From contig CAZVPD010000043.1 in the NCBI GenBank assembly GCA_964628455.1, forward strand, positions 1 to 23,196: a stretch of DNA of 23,196 nt. Reading direction: 5' to 3'. Source of the DNA: JAQVWU01 sp964628455. Lineage in GTDB: Bacteria > Bacillota > Clostridia > Oscillospirales > CAG-272. The notes beneath the pieces were generated by a model. The model was not told the origin of the DNA and made no database searches. It saw nothing but the letters and a program-made list of their open reading frames with translations. The position numbers and the translations under genes are program-made. This document shows positions 15,200 to 23,177 of this stretch, piece by piece (positions within the stretch are counted from its first letter, which is position 1; each line of letters starts with the position of its first letter).

Positions 15200-16645
15200 T
15201 TAAGCGTTATTTTCGAGAAAAGCCGTGACCAGTTTGTCAAGTGTTGAATGGGCAGCTTCTTCTTTCTTTGCGAAATAGGAGGCTACATCGGTACTTTTGG
15301 ATTTAAGAAGGTCATAGCAGAAATCATCGCCGGGGATGTAATACATATGAGACATGTCAAAAACTCTGTTTCTTATGATGAGCTGTACCATCTGGGCGGA
15401 TTCCTCGTCACGGACGTTCTTTACGGACGCGATGACATCATAAAGACCCGGTGTGATCATGTCATAAGCGGCAGCCGCGATCGCTTCGGTGATGTTGCCG
15501 ATGATTTCGGTGTCGGCGGTGCTGACCGGAAAGACGCACATGGAACCGGCGCCGGACACATCGGTCATGTAGCGCGTCTGAGCTTCGTCGTATTTCGGCA
15601 TCGGCAGCACACCGTAATCGTCATTCATGTCGCGCAGGAACATTTCGATCTTCTGGAAGGTTATGCCGCAGAAATAGGCGCGTCCTTCGTTGAATACTTT
15701 AAATGAATATTCATGGTCTGAGGTGGAATAATTGGCTTCGTTGCCGATTACGATATTATACAATTTTTCGTAAATGGATGTATAGCGGTCTATATCCCAG
15801 TCAAGAAAGGGGATGTCTTCCTCGTCTTTATTGACCATGACGCCCCCGGCGCCGTAAAAGAAGGCGTGCGCGTTATCAAACCAGCAGGTAAACGAGAACA
15901 GGTCGTTTTTATCGATGATCTTGCCGTCTCCGTCAAGGTCCTCGGTCAGCCCTTTCCCGGCATCAAACATCGCGTCCATAGTCCATTTTCCGTCAAAAGC
16001 GGCATCATAGGGGTAAGCTATGTTTTTATCCGTAAAAAGCTTCTTATTGAACAGGATGCATTCGGATGTCAGAAGCCCCGTCGGGTTGATATCTCCGGTC
16101 AGCATGTATATATTGCCCCCGATGGACATACCCGATATGGCGTTCTGGTCCCACCAGGCATTGTCGATATTGATGCCGGGCATGGAATTCAGTGCGATTA
16201 GATTTCCCGCACTTGCAAGCGTGTATGCGGTCGCGTTGGATACATACAGGGAATAGGAATTCTGCCCTGCGGCGACGTCTTTCTGAACCGTCGAGTTGAT
16301 CGCGCCGTAGTCTTTTTCTTCGGAGAGGATCGAAATATTGTAGGTGTCTTCAACCCTCATATTGCGGCGGAAAACCAGATCGTTCAGAGTCGCGCCGTTC
16401 TCTTCCTCGGCGACAAAGTCGACGTGCCGCTTATCCTGGTTTGTCACCACGATCGAAAAAACATATCCTTCATAATCGTTGACTTCAACGGTCGAAAGAG
16501 CCGAGGTGACTTCCGGTTCGGTTTCTGCTGCTGTGGAATTGATCGTGTTTGCGGGTTCTTCGGCGGATTGCTCCGCGCAGGAAATAAACAGCAGCGCTGC
16601 CAGCAGAAGCAGGGCTGTGATCGCCTTCGGGCGGATGTGTTTCAT
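15200..16645 (-). CDS. extracellular solute-binding lipoprotein (paralog 1)
   Basis: The 481-residue product has a lipoprotein signal peptide with basic start (MKHIRPK), a hydrophobic core and the lipobox LFISC (Cys23), then an acidic Thr/Glu/Ala linker. The remainder looks like a family-1 solute-binding domain. Residues 236-247 (DLDGDGKIIDKND) are an EF-hand-like calcium loop at about the same place as in paralog 2. The segments DDYGVLPMPKYDEAQ and NVRDEESAQMVQLII align with DYGIVPFPKWNEDQ and TRDEESVEMIDIIL of paralog 2, so the pair probably arose by duplication. The start is supported by AAGGAG (16657-16652) 6 bases before ATG. It begins 18 bases after the stop codon of the Gfo/Idh/MocA gene, so both are likely on one transcript. 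Uptake of a carbohydrate is inferred. Confidence 0.87.
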   Translation of the reverse strand: MKHIRPKAITALLLLAALLFISCAEQSAEEPANTINSTAAETEPEVTSALSTVEVNDYEGYVFSIVVTNQDKRHVDFVAEEENGATLNDLVFRRNMRVEDTYNISILSEEKDYGAINSTVQKDVAAGQNSYSLYVSNATAYTLASAGNLIALNSMPGINIDNAWWDQNAISGMSIGGNIYMLTGDINPTGLLTSECILFNKKLFTDKNIAYPYDAAFDGKWTMDAMFDAGKGLTEDLDGDGKIIDKNDLFSFTCWFDNAHAFFYGAGGVMVNKDEEDIPFLDWDIDRYTSIYEKLYNIVIGNEANYSTSDHEYSFKVFNEGRAYFCGITFQKIEMFLRDMNDDYGVLPMPKYDEAQTRYMTDVSGAGSMCVFPVSTADTEIIGNITEAIAAAAYDMITPGLYDVIASVKNVRDEESAQMVQLIIRNRVFDMSHMYYIPGDDFCYDLLKSKSTDVASYFAKKEEAAHSTLDKLVTAFLENNA

Positions 16646-16663
16646 TGCTGACTCCTTTGATTG

Positions 16664-17564
16664 TTATAATTGTTCGGTTTTTTCTGCTCTGCCCGACTGA
16701 AGAGACCGCTCGATCGCATTCATGATGAATACGGGAGCTGTCAGCTGTTTCAGCGTGACCGGCGAAACGCCGGTGCGAACCATTTCGATAAAATGGTCTG
16801 TCTCGTAACGGTAGATGTCTGTGATTCCGATTTCCCGGATGATGATCTCTTTTTCCGCATATACGACGGCGTAATACCTGTTGTTTTTCGCGAAATTCAT
16901 AATGACGTTGAATCTGTCGTATCCGGCGACCGCCGTCAGGTAACCGCTCTTTTCCATAGCGCTGACAGTCAAGACGTCCGGACCGAATAAAGCGGTGGTC
17001 ATTTCGGTCAGATGCGAAGCATAGAAGTAAAAGCCCCCGTATTCGCTGTTGATATCGGCGGGGAAATTCAGGACGGCTGACGTGACGGCACCGTATTTCC
17101 CCGAATCGAGATCGGCTTTCAGGGTCAGAAGTTCGGGTGAATATTTGCAGCCCGACCCCCCGCAGAGCGGAGCTTTGAATTTCACAGCCGCTTCCGTGAT
17201 CGCTCGCGTATCACCGGGTGTTATGGTAAACGGCTTGTCGATAAATACCGGACAGCCTTTTTCGATAAACGGCATCGAAAAAGGAAGATGGTATTTTCCG
17301 TGGCGCGCGGTCACCATGACGCATTCGGTGCTGCCTGTCATGGACTCGGGCGAATCGTATATCTTTATGTCATCACCGCAGGCTGCCGCGATTTGTTCGC
17401 TCGGAGCCTTCTCCGTTGCATACAAAGCCGTGACGCGGAAATCGGGATAACGATGCTTTCCGTTTTCATCGGGCAGATTGANNNNNNNNNNTGATAAGGC
17501 GCGCGAATGCCATCGCATGTGAATTCTCGGTGCCCAGAATACCCACTCTGTATTGGATGCTCAT
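16664..17564 (-). CDS. Gfo/Idh/MocA-family oxidoreductase, interrupted by an assembly gap
   Basis: This is an NAD(P)-dependent oxidoreductase of the Gfo/Idh/MocA family, which commonly oxidises sugars or inositols. The N-terminal piece from ATG 17564 reads MSIQYRVGILGTENSHAMAFARLI, a Rossmann start with the GxxGxxxx-type turn. The remainder, from NLPDENGKHRYPDF onward, includes the catalytic-lysine motif FIDKPFT and a C-terminal beta-sheet domain. The ten Ns at 17482-17491 split the frame as given; the two flanks overlap by the bases TGA, and removing the Ns and one copy of that overlap restores one frame of 295 residues. AAAGGA lies 4 bases before the ATG. It is the first gene after a perfect consensus promoter, with a leader of about 150 bases, and is followed at 18 bases by lipoprotein 1. 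Confidence 0.85.
17482..17491. other. assembly gap (10 Ns)
   Basis: Ten undetermined bases inside the oxidoreductase gene. The left flank ends in TGA and the right flank begins with TGA, as expected of a scaffold join in which the true overlap was not merged. Confidence 0.95.
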
Positions 17565-17713
17565 AAAATCCTTTGCCTTTCCGTGCCTTTGTCATAAAAC
17601 GGCACACAGTTCGTTTGCTTGTTTTTATATTCGGCTGTTTCTTCGTGTGCGCCCGGATGTCCGGCTTGCGGGAGGCTCTTCCCGTAAATAAAACCGGGTC
17701 CGGAACAGTATTG
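17565..17713 (-). promoter_or_regulatory. structured leader of the oxidoreductase-lipoprotein operon
   Basis: About 150 bases between the -10 box and the oxidoreductase ATG contain three small hairpins: CGGGA/TCCCG (17669-17684), CCGG/CCGG (17653-17664) and GTGCC/GGCAC (17583-17605), the last 9 bases before the ribosome site. No known riboswitch was recognised and there is no terminator-like T run. The whole intergenic stretch 17565-17877 holds this leader and two divergent promoters, no gene. Confidence 0.4.
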
Positions 17714-17742
17714 ATTATAGCATTGACGGGCATGTTTGTCAA
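17714..17742 (-). promoter_or_regulatory. perfect consensus sigma-A promoter of the oxidoreductase operon
   Basis: On the minus strand TTGACA (17742-17737) and TATAAT (17719-17714) have a 17-base spacer; both boxes are perfect. An imperfect palindrome, TTGAC-N10-GTCAA (17723-17742) with CATG at its centre, covers the -35 box and spacer and could be a repressor site. Confidence 0.88.
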
Positions 17743-17768
17743 CAATTAAATCATCCCGGGAAAAAAGC

Positions 17769-17797
17769 TTGACAGTTTACGAAAAAAAGATTACTAT
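17769..17797 (+). promoter_or_regulatory. sigma-A promoter of the helicase gene
   Basis: TTGACA (17769-17774) and TACTAT (17792-17797) have a 17-base spacer; TATAAT at 17795-17800 is an alternative -10 with 20 bases. It lies 81 bases before the helicase start and is divergent from the oxidoreductase promoter. Confidence 0.65.
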
Positions 17798-17877
17798 AAT
17801 TTTATCGTTTAAAGCAGCTGCCATGATTCTGCGCGGGAAACATGCTTTTGCGCACTGATTGATTTATCGGGGTTTTT

Positions 17878-20736
17878 ATGTTTGAAAATATTCTTTCGGG
17901 TCTTAATGATCGTCAGATCGAAGCGGTGACGTCGACGGAGGGTTATGTCCGCATCATAGCGGGAGCGGGTTCCGGTAAAACCAGGGCGCTGACCGGCCGG
18001 TATGCCTACCTTGTGAAAGCCGCCGGAGTCCATCCGGGCAGTGTTCTCTGCGTCACGTTTACGAATAAAGCCGCCGGCGAAATGAAGCGGCGCGTCCGTT
18101 CTCTTGTAGGCGAAGGATACGATACGTCCCTGATCACAACCTATCACGGTTTCTGCGTCCGAGTTCTCCGCGAGCATATCGGACGGCTTTTTTATCCGGA
18201 GAATTTTAAAATTCTTGATATATCGGACCAGAAAGCTATTCTGGAGGAGATATACGCCGAGTTTGAACTCAAACTCGACCACGCTTCTTTCGAGCGCATG
18301 ATCCAGCTGATCGATAAAAAGAAATCCACCGAATCCTATGCGGATAGGATGATAAGCCGCTCTTTTTCGGATTTTCCCGAACCTGCGGATCTTGATGAAC
18401 GTATCATCATGCGTTATCTGCAGCGCCAGAAAAAAATTTTCGGCCTTGATTTCAATGATCTGATCAATTTCGTGTTTGTCCTGTTTGACAGATTTCCCGA
18501 TGTTCGCCGTATGTGGCAGGAACGTCTGGAATATATTCAGGTGGATGAATTTCAGGATTCCTCGACGCGTGAACTCCGGCTGATCAATATCCTGTCTGAA
18601 ACAAAAGGAAATCTTTTCGTTGTCGGGGACCCGGACCAGAATATCTATGAGTGGCGGGGCGCAAAAGTTGAAATTCTCGTCGATTTTGACCGTTCCCATC
18701 CGGGCACGCAGACGGTCGTCATGGACCGCAATTACCGTTCGACGGCGCGGATATTAAAAGCCGCGAATACGCTGATCGACTATAATCAGAACCGCATAAA
18801 AAAAGAGTTGTATACGCAGGACGGCGACGGCGACGAAGTGATCTATATGCATGCGGCATCCGAAGCCGAAGAATGCCGTTTTATCGCCGCGCGCATCAAA
18901 GAGCATAAGCAGAACGGAACCGATTATAAATGCATGGCGGTGCTGTACCGCGCGGGTTTTCTGTCAAGGTCAGTCGAACAGGCGCTTATGCAGGCCGATA
19001 TTCCCTATGAAATTGTCGGGAGCACGCATTTTTTCCGGCGCATGGAAATTCTGGATGCCCTTGCCTATCTGAAACTTATCGCATCCGATGACGATATGGC
19101 TTTGGTCCGCATCATCAATACTCCCAGGCGTATGTTCGGCAGGGTAAAACTTGCGCTTTTAAAGTCGCTTGCCGCGAATGACGGTCTTCCCCTGTATCAG
19201 GCGCTGAAGCTTTACCGCTCCATACCCGAATTTGCCGGATCGAAAGCGGGCATACTCACGGAAACCATAGAAAAGCTGCGAGCGACCGCCGGTTCGTCAA
19301 CAGTTTCGGAAACGCTTGACCGCGTTCTTGTCGAAACAGGCTACGAACGGTATATACGCGAAACAGGCAGCATGGAACGGCTAGAAAATCTCGCCGAATT
19401 AAAAAAAATCGCCCTTGAATTCGAGCGCGGCTGGGGTGAGGAGCTTCCTCTCGCCGAATTTTTAAGGCAGATTGCTCTGATGAGCGATTATGACACCGGC
19501 GAAAAGGCGGACCGCGTGAAGCTGATGACCATCCATGCCGCCAAAGGCCTTGAATTTCCGGTCTGTTTTATAACAGGCATGACCGACGGCATACTTCCCT
19601 CCTCGCGTACCCTTGAGGAAAGAGGACAGGCAGGCCTTGAAGAAGAAAGACGGCTGTGCTTTGTCGCGCTCACGCGCGCCATGCGCCGGCTGTACCTGAC
19701 CGATTCCGAAGGAACCGGGCAGAACGGCGGTTCACCGGGATTCCGCAAGCTGCCCTCCCGGTTTCTTTTCGAAATCGGCGAAAACAATTACCGCATGATA
19801 GGGGAAATCCCGAAAGAGCTGTCCGAGGAAGCCCGTTCTCGTCCGTCGGTGCTGACCGCAAGACCGAAACGCCTTAAAACCGGCGATCATGTTTCCCATG
19901 CTGTTTTCGGTCCGGGCGTCATCGAAAGCATCGCCGAAGACCGGGATGTATATAACATACGCTTTGAAAAAACAGGCTCGCTCAAACCTATATCGGCGGA
20001 CTATGACTTTGGTGCATGGAGCTCCATCGCGGACACCCTCGCCGTCAAACGGGAGCAGTCCCTGCGTGAACGTACACAGCTGCGTACCGATAAGGAAAAA
20101 CCTCCGACACCGCTGCCTGTTCCTCCCCCGCCGGCCATACGGCAGGAACCGGGCCCGATGCTGCCGGACATTAAACCGCCGGAACTTTCCGCTCCTGCAG
20201 AAAACGAAAGGGGCATGCCGGAATCAAACGGCAAAAAAAAAGAAGCCGGAGTCCCGGCTTCACCCTGTCCGAATGACCCGGAGGAAGCGGAGAATTTATG
20301 GAAGCGGGACGATGTGCCTCATTCGGGCTGGGAATGCTCGGGTATCACGGACCTCGGAACCCCTTCCGGATTATGCAAAATGTGCGGAAAGCAGATCATC
20401 CGCTATGTCCATCATATGCGTCACGCGGATTACCCGTTTGAAGTCGGATCCGGCTGTGTCTGCGCGGGCAGGATGGAGGGTGATCCGGAACGGGCTGTCA
20501 GGCGGGAAAGTGATTTTAAGAACCGCGAAGCCCGCAGAAAAACATTCATGGCCCGGACCCGCCGGCGGTCCAAAAACGGCAACGAATATATCAAATACAA
20601 AAATGAAATTTTTACGCTGCTCCCGGACAAATACAGGACCGGCTTTTTTAAAGCGGTATACAGGGGTAATTTTACCCCCTCTTTCAGGACACCCGAAGAG
20701 GCATTATCCGCAGCTTTTGATCTGACCGACCCATAA
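17878..20736 (+). CDS. PcrA/UvrD-type SF1A helicase with extra cysteine-rich C-terminal domain
   Basis: This 952-residue protein is a 3'-5' DNA helicase of the PcrA/UvrD group, used in repair and conflict resolution. Motifs: Q motif NDRQIEAV, Walker A GAGSGKT (29-35), VTFTNKAAGEM, TYHGFC, Walker B VDEFQD (222-227), GDPDQ (250-254), RNYRS, MTIHAAKGLEF (550-560), VALTRA (596-601). Near 669-715, GDHVSHAVFGPGVIESI followed by YNIRFE fits the Tudor-like RNA-polymerase-binding tail of PcrA. Beyond that comes a proline-rich linker (742-760) and a domain at ~800-952 with C820, C833-x2-C836, C860-x-C862 and several His, probably zinc-binding. Typical PcrA is about 740 residues, so ~200 are added. ATG 17878 has only a weak GGGG ribosome site 5 bases before it. 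It stands alone, divergent from the oxidoreductase operon. Confidence 0.9.
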   Translation: MFENILSGLNDRQIEAVTSTEGYVRIIAGAGSGKTRALTGRYAYLVKAAGVHPGSVLCVTFTNKAAGEMKRRVRSLVGEGYDTSLITTYHGFCVRVLREHIGRLFYPENFKILDISDQKAILEEIYAEFELKLDHASFERMIQLIDKKKSTESYADRMISRSFSDFPEPADLDERIIMRYLQRQKKIFGLDFNDLINFVFVLFDRFPDVRRMWQERLEYIQVDEFQDSSTRELRLINILSETKGNLFVVGDPDQNIYEWRGAKVEILVDFDRSHPGTQTVVMDRNYRSTARILKAANTLIDYNQNRIKKELYTQDGDGDEVIYMHAASEAEECRFIAARIKEHKQNGTDYKCMAVLYRAGFLSRSVEQALMQADIPYEIVGSTHFFRRMEILDALAYLKLIASDDDMALVRIINTPRRMFGRVKLALLKSLAANDGLPLYQALKLYRSIPEFAGSKAGILTETIEKLRATAGSSTVSETLDRVLVETGYERYIRETGSMERLENLAELKKIALEFERGWGEELPLAEFLRQIALMSDYDTGEKADRVKLMTIHAAKGLEFPVCFITGMTDGILPSSRTLEERGQAGLEEERRLCFVALTRAMRRLYLTDSEGTGQNGGSPGFRKLPSRFLFEIGENNYRMIGEIPKELSEEARSRPSVLTARPKRLKTGDHVSHAVFGPGVIESIAEDRDVYNIRFEKTGSLKPISADYDFGAWSSIADTLAVKREQSLRERTQLRTDKEKPPTPLPVPPPPAIRQEPGPMLPDIKPPELSAPAENERGMPESNGKKKEAGVPASPCPNDPEEAENLWKRDDVPHSGWECSGITDLGTPSGLCKMCGKQIIRYVHHMRHADYPFEVGSGCVCAGRMEGDPERAVRRESDFKNREARRKTFMARTRRRSKNGNEYIKYKNEIFTLLPDKYRTGFFKAVYRGNFTPSFRTPEEALSAAFDLTDP

Positions 20737-20757
20737 GAACAAATCTGCGGCTTGTTC
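20737..20757 (+). other. small inverted repeat just after the helicase stop
   Basis: GAACAA (20737-20742) and TTGTTC (20752-20757) can pair around a 9-base loop directly after the stop codon. There is no T run, so it may only stabilise the transcript end. Nothing else was seen up to the terminator at 20841. Confidence 0.35.
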
Positions 20758-20840
20758 CGAATTCCGGACACGGACCTTTCGGCGCTGCGGTTTAAGGCGT
20801 GATGTGCTACTTCAAAGTTAAACGCCGGCCGTCGGGCAAT

Positions 20841-20882
20841 AAAAAAGCCGGTCATGTTCGGAAACAATTTCCGCATGACCGG
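20841..20882 (-). terminator. intrinsic terminator of the radical SAM gene
   Basis: On the minus strand, CCGGTCATG (20882-20874) pairs with CATGACCGG (20856-20848). A nested 6-bp stem CGGAAA/TTTCCG with a 3-base loop extends it, and T6 follows (20846-20841). It lies 48 bases after the radical SAM stop codon and may also slow transcripts from the helicase side, where the T run is poor. Confidence 0.9.
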
Positions 20883-20930
20883 TCTCTTTGTCTCGAAGCT
20901 CCGGACGACGGATAAGAACCGGAGCATTGT

Positions 20931-21797
20931 TTAAAAAAAGCTTAATTGCGGACTTTCCCGTTCCGGAAACCGCTTCAGATATTCAAAGATCTCCCCGGTA
21001 TCACTCATAACGGAATGCGCCCTGCATTCACCGGTAAAAATCCCGGTCAGGATGTCGTGACGGTCGCTTTGGACTTCATAGGAATACCCGTATTTCCGGT
21101 GATATAATTCACGGAGGCCGGGGAAATGCATGTCCAGCTTTTTATAGAAATATTCCCGGTCTCCCTCACGCAGGGTCATTCCGATGCCGAAGCAAAGAAT
21201 GCCTTTTACGCCTGCGCTGAAGCAGTAATCCAGAATCCCCCGCAGATTTTCCTCGGTATCGTTGATGAACGGCAGAAGGGGTGACAGCCAGGCGACCGTC
21301 GGAATACCGTTGTCCCGCATGATGCTCAGCGTTTCGAACCGTTCTCTTGTTCCGCATACATTTGGTTCGAGAATTTTACACAGGTCTTCGTCAAACGTGG
21401 TAAGCGTCATCTGGACAATTGCCCTGGCTTTCGCGTTGATGCTTTTCAACAAATCCAGATCACGCAGGATACGGTTCGATTTGGTGATCAGTGCCGCGCC
21501 GAAGCCGTATTGGTCGATGATCTCCAGACATTGTCTTGTCAGCCGAAGCGTTTCTTCGCAGGGCATATACGGGTCGCACATGGAACCGGTGCCGATCATG
21601 CACTTTTTTCGTTTGCGGCGCAGCGCGTCCAGAAGAAGATCCGGCGCATTTTGCTTGACTTCGATGTCCTCGAAATCATGCTTCATCCGATAGCATGCGG
21701 AACGGCTGTCGCAATAGATGCATCCATGCGTGCATCCGCGATAGACGTTCATGCCGTTTCCGGCTGACAGGATTCCTTTGGCGTTGACGAAATGCAT
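20931..21797 (-). CDS. radical SAM protein, SPL-like (SplB family)
   Basis: The 288-residue product binds a [4Fe-4S] cluster through GCTHGCIYC, with Cys22, Cys26 and Cys29 of the CxxxCxxC motif, to make radicals from S-adenosylmethionine. The layout (MHFVNAKGIL start, NVYRGCTHGCIYCD, GTGSMCDPYMP, LITKSNRILRDLDLL, MTLTTFDEDLCKILEPN, TRERFETL, SPLLPFINDTEENL) is that of the SPL-like group named after spore photoproduct lyase; most members, probably this one, are not DNA repair enzymes and their reactions are unknown. The frame extends to ATG 21824, but the ATG at 21797 follows GGAG (21809-21806) by 8 bases and starts at the family's usual N-terminus. It starts 42 bases after the stop of the unrecognised upstream gene, so the two are likely one operon. 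Confidence 0.9.
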   Translation of the reverse strand: MHFVNAKGILSAGNGMNVYRGCTHGCIYCDSRSACYRMKHDFEDIEVKQNAPDLLLDALRRKRKKCMIGTGSMCDPYMPCEETLRLTRQCLEIIDQYGFGAALITKSNRILRDLDLLKSINAKARAIVQMTLTTFDEDLCKILEPNVCGTRERFETLSIMRDNGIPTVAWLSPLLPFINDTEENLRGILDYCFSAGVKGILCFGIGMTLREGDREYFYKKLDMHFPGLRELYHRKYGYSYEVQSDRHDILTGIFTGECRAHSVMSDTGEIFEYLKRFPERESPQLSFF

Positions 21798-21839
21798 AAC
21801 CGGTTCTCCGTAATTTCGGTGCATGGCAATGATCTGCCG

Positions 21840-22676
21840 TTAGCTTTCCCGGCTGAAATCAAAATACAAACGGCCGTCTTTCTCACCGGCTTTTCCGTTT
21901 CCCGGGGTCTTGACATAAGGCTGACGGTCCTTTATATACGAGTATTCCGGGTATTTGGCGAGTGCGTTTCGCAAAATGCAGAGCAGAACCGGATGCATCG
22001 TTTTATCACCGTCGCTGTTCATCACATAACTTTTTTTCGTCAACAGGTTCAGCATTTCCGGTTTGTCTTTTTCGATCTCCGGTTTTGCCGTATCAAACGG
22101 CAGTTCCGACAGACACAGGCGGTAATACCACCGGCAGAATGAAGGCCGTTTTTTATCGGGGAAGTGACGGTTATAATTGTCTGTCCGGCTTCGGATCCGT
22201 TCTTTATCATCCGGTACGGCGGCGGCAAGAAACCGCAGAACGACAAGCGAAGTGTCAAAACATTCGCCGGTACCGTCATCCGCCGACCCGAAGCAGGTGG
22301 TATTCAGCCGCAGCAGTGTCTTCAAGGTCATATCTTTTATTTCGGGGTCCTTCGGTTCCAGAAGAAAAAGCAGACGCAGTATTTCAAGCTCATACATATT
22401 CGCGGAGAACAAATGCGTTTTCGGCGTCTGATTCAGAACGGTCTTCGGTTTCCTGCCTTCGTCAAACGGCGGAATGAAGAAAAGAGGATACATCCGGCGG
22501 CCGTCCGCACCGGTATTATCAGGGTATTTTACCCTTCTGTAAAATCGCCCTGCCTGTTCGGGCGTGCTTTTTGCGGACATGAGCCGGCTGACGATATTCC
22601 GGCTTTGAGCTTCCGTTAATTTTCCGCCTTTGATCAGAAAATGATTTGTTTTTATCATCGTTTCATATGCGGTCAC
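21840..22676 (-). CDS. unrecognised 278-residue protein
   Basis: The family is not recognised. The product starts (GTG codon) MTAYETMIKTNHFLIKGGKL and has no signal peptide or membrane span, so it is probably cytoplasmic. It is rich in charged residues and contains blocks that look conserved by composition, such as YPLFFIPPF, FSANMYELEILRLLFLLEP and SFCRWYYRLCLSELPF. Scattered cysteines do not form an obvious metal site. GTG 22676 is supported by GGAG (22688-22685) 8 bases before it. The gene follows the DUF1667 gene on the same strand by about 154 bases and precedes the radical SAM gene, which suggests a shared role. No function is proposed. Confidence 0.8.
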   Translation of the reverse strand: MTAYETMIKTNHFLIKGGKLTEAQSRNIVSRLMSAKSTPEQAGRFYRRVKYPDNTGADGRRMYPLFFIPPFDEGRKPKTVLNQTPKTHLFSANMYELEILRLLFLLEPKDPEIKDMTLKTLLRLNTTCFGSADDGTGECFDTSLVVLRFLAAAVPDDKERIRSRTDNYNRHFPDKKRPSFCRWYYRLCLSELPFDTAKPEIEKDKPEMLNLLTKKSYVMNSDGDKTMHPVLLCILRNALAKYPEYSYIKDRQPYVKTPGNGKAGEKDGRLYFDFSRES

Positions 22677-22804
22677 GACGGTTTCTCCTGTTCAGCTGCG
22701 ATCAGCGCCGCCGGTGCACGGATACCCGGCCTTTTTCTTTTGCCGTGAACGGACCGGCTCTGCTTCGCCGGCGCTGCAAGTACTTGTTTTTTTCGTTTAT
22801 TTTT

Positions 22805-22832
22805 AAAAATGCCTTTACGGGATCGCATTTTT
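22805..22832 (-). terminator. weak hairpin at the end of the DUF1667 gene
   Basis: AAAAATGC and GCATTTTT form an 8-bp stem around a 12-base loop, overlapping the DUF1667 stop codon. The T run is part of the stem, so it could terminate some transcripts on either strand. The remaining 22677-22804 shows no gene. Confidence 0.4.
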
Positions 22833-23175
22833 ATTTTTCCGGTATGGTTTTACAGGCTATGATGCCGGTGCCGTCAAAATCGGCAATCACGTCGCCCAGT
22901 CTGACGGGCGCTCTGACAGACAGCCGGTGAATGACCGACATGGCGTCGAACAGCCGGTCCTTCGATATCGGAGACGCTGTTTTTACCGGCAATAAATGTT
23001 CCTCGGCTCCTTCGATCCGGATGGTCGACGTAAGCGTCCGCACCGGATTGATGATTTCCGCAGCGGCGTATTTCTCGCCACGTGCGCATGAATTTCCGGA
23101 AATTCCGGTTATTTTGCCATCGTCATCGACTTTTATATGCATACGGCAGCCGATGGGACATACAATGCAGGTCAT
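22831..23175 (-). CDS. DUF1667 family protein
   Basis: The 114-residue product matches the DUF1667 pattern: CIVCPIGC (Cys3, Cys6, Cys10), SCARGEKYAAAEIINPVRTLTSTI (with Cys30), LLPVKTASPISKDRL, and the closing PVRLGDVIADFDGTGIIACK. The four cysteines probably hold an iron-sulfur cluster or zinc. DUF1667 genes are commonly found directly after genes for FAD-dependent oxidoreductases of the glycerol-3-phosphate dehydrogenase GlpA or related kind. The ATG at 23175 sits 2 bases after a stop codon in another frame that could end such a gene at the window edge. The frame extends to GTG 23190, which would overlap that gene. No clear ribosome site is visible, consistent with coupling. Confidence 0.88.
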   Translation of the reverse strand: MTCIVCPIGCRMHIKVDDDGKITGISGNSCARGEKYAAAEIINPVRTLTSTIRIEGAEEHLLPVKTASPISKDRLFDAMSVIHRLSVRAPVRLGDVIADFDGTGIIACKTIPEK

Positions 23176-23177
23176 AT

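Noticed and set aside
17878..20736. The helicase as part of a defence system
   Set aside because: No nuclease, methylase or other defence gene is adjacent. The Tudor-like tail and motif set fit housekeeping PcrA, so only the extra C-terminal domain is unusual.
22646..22930. 94-residue plus-strand frame
   Set aside because: It crosses the DUF1667 gene in antisense and shows no family likeness or ribosome site.
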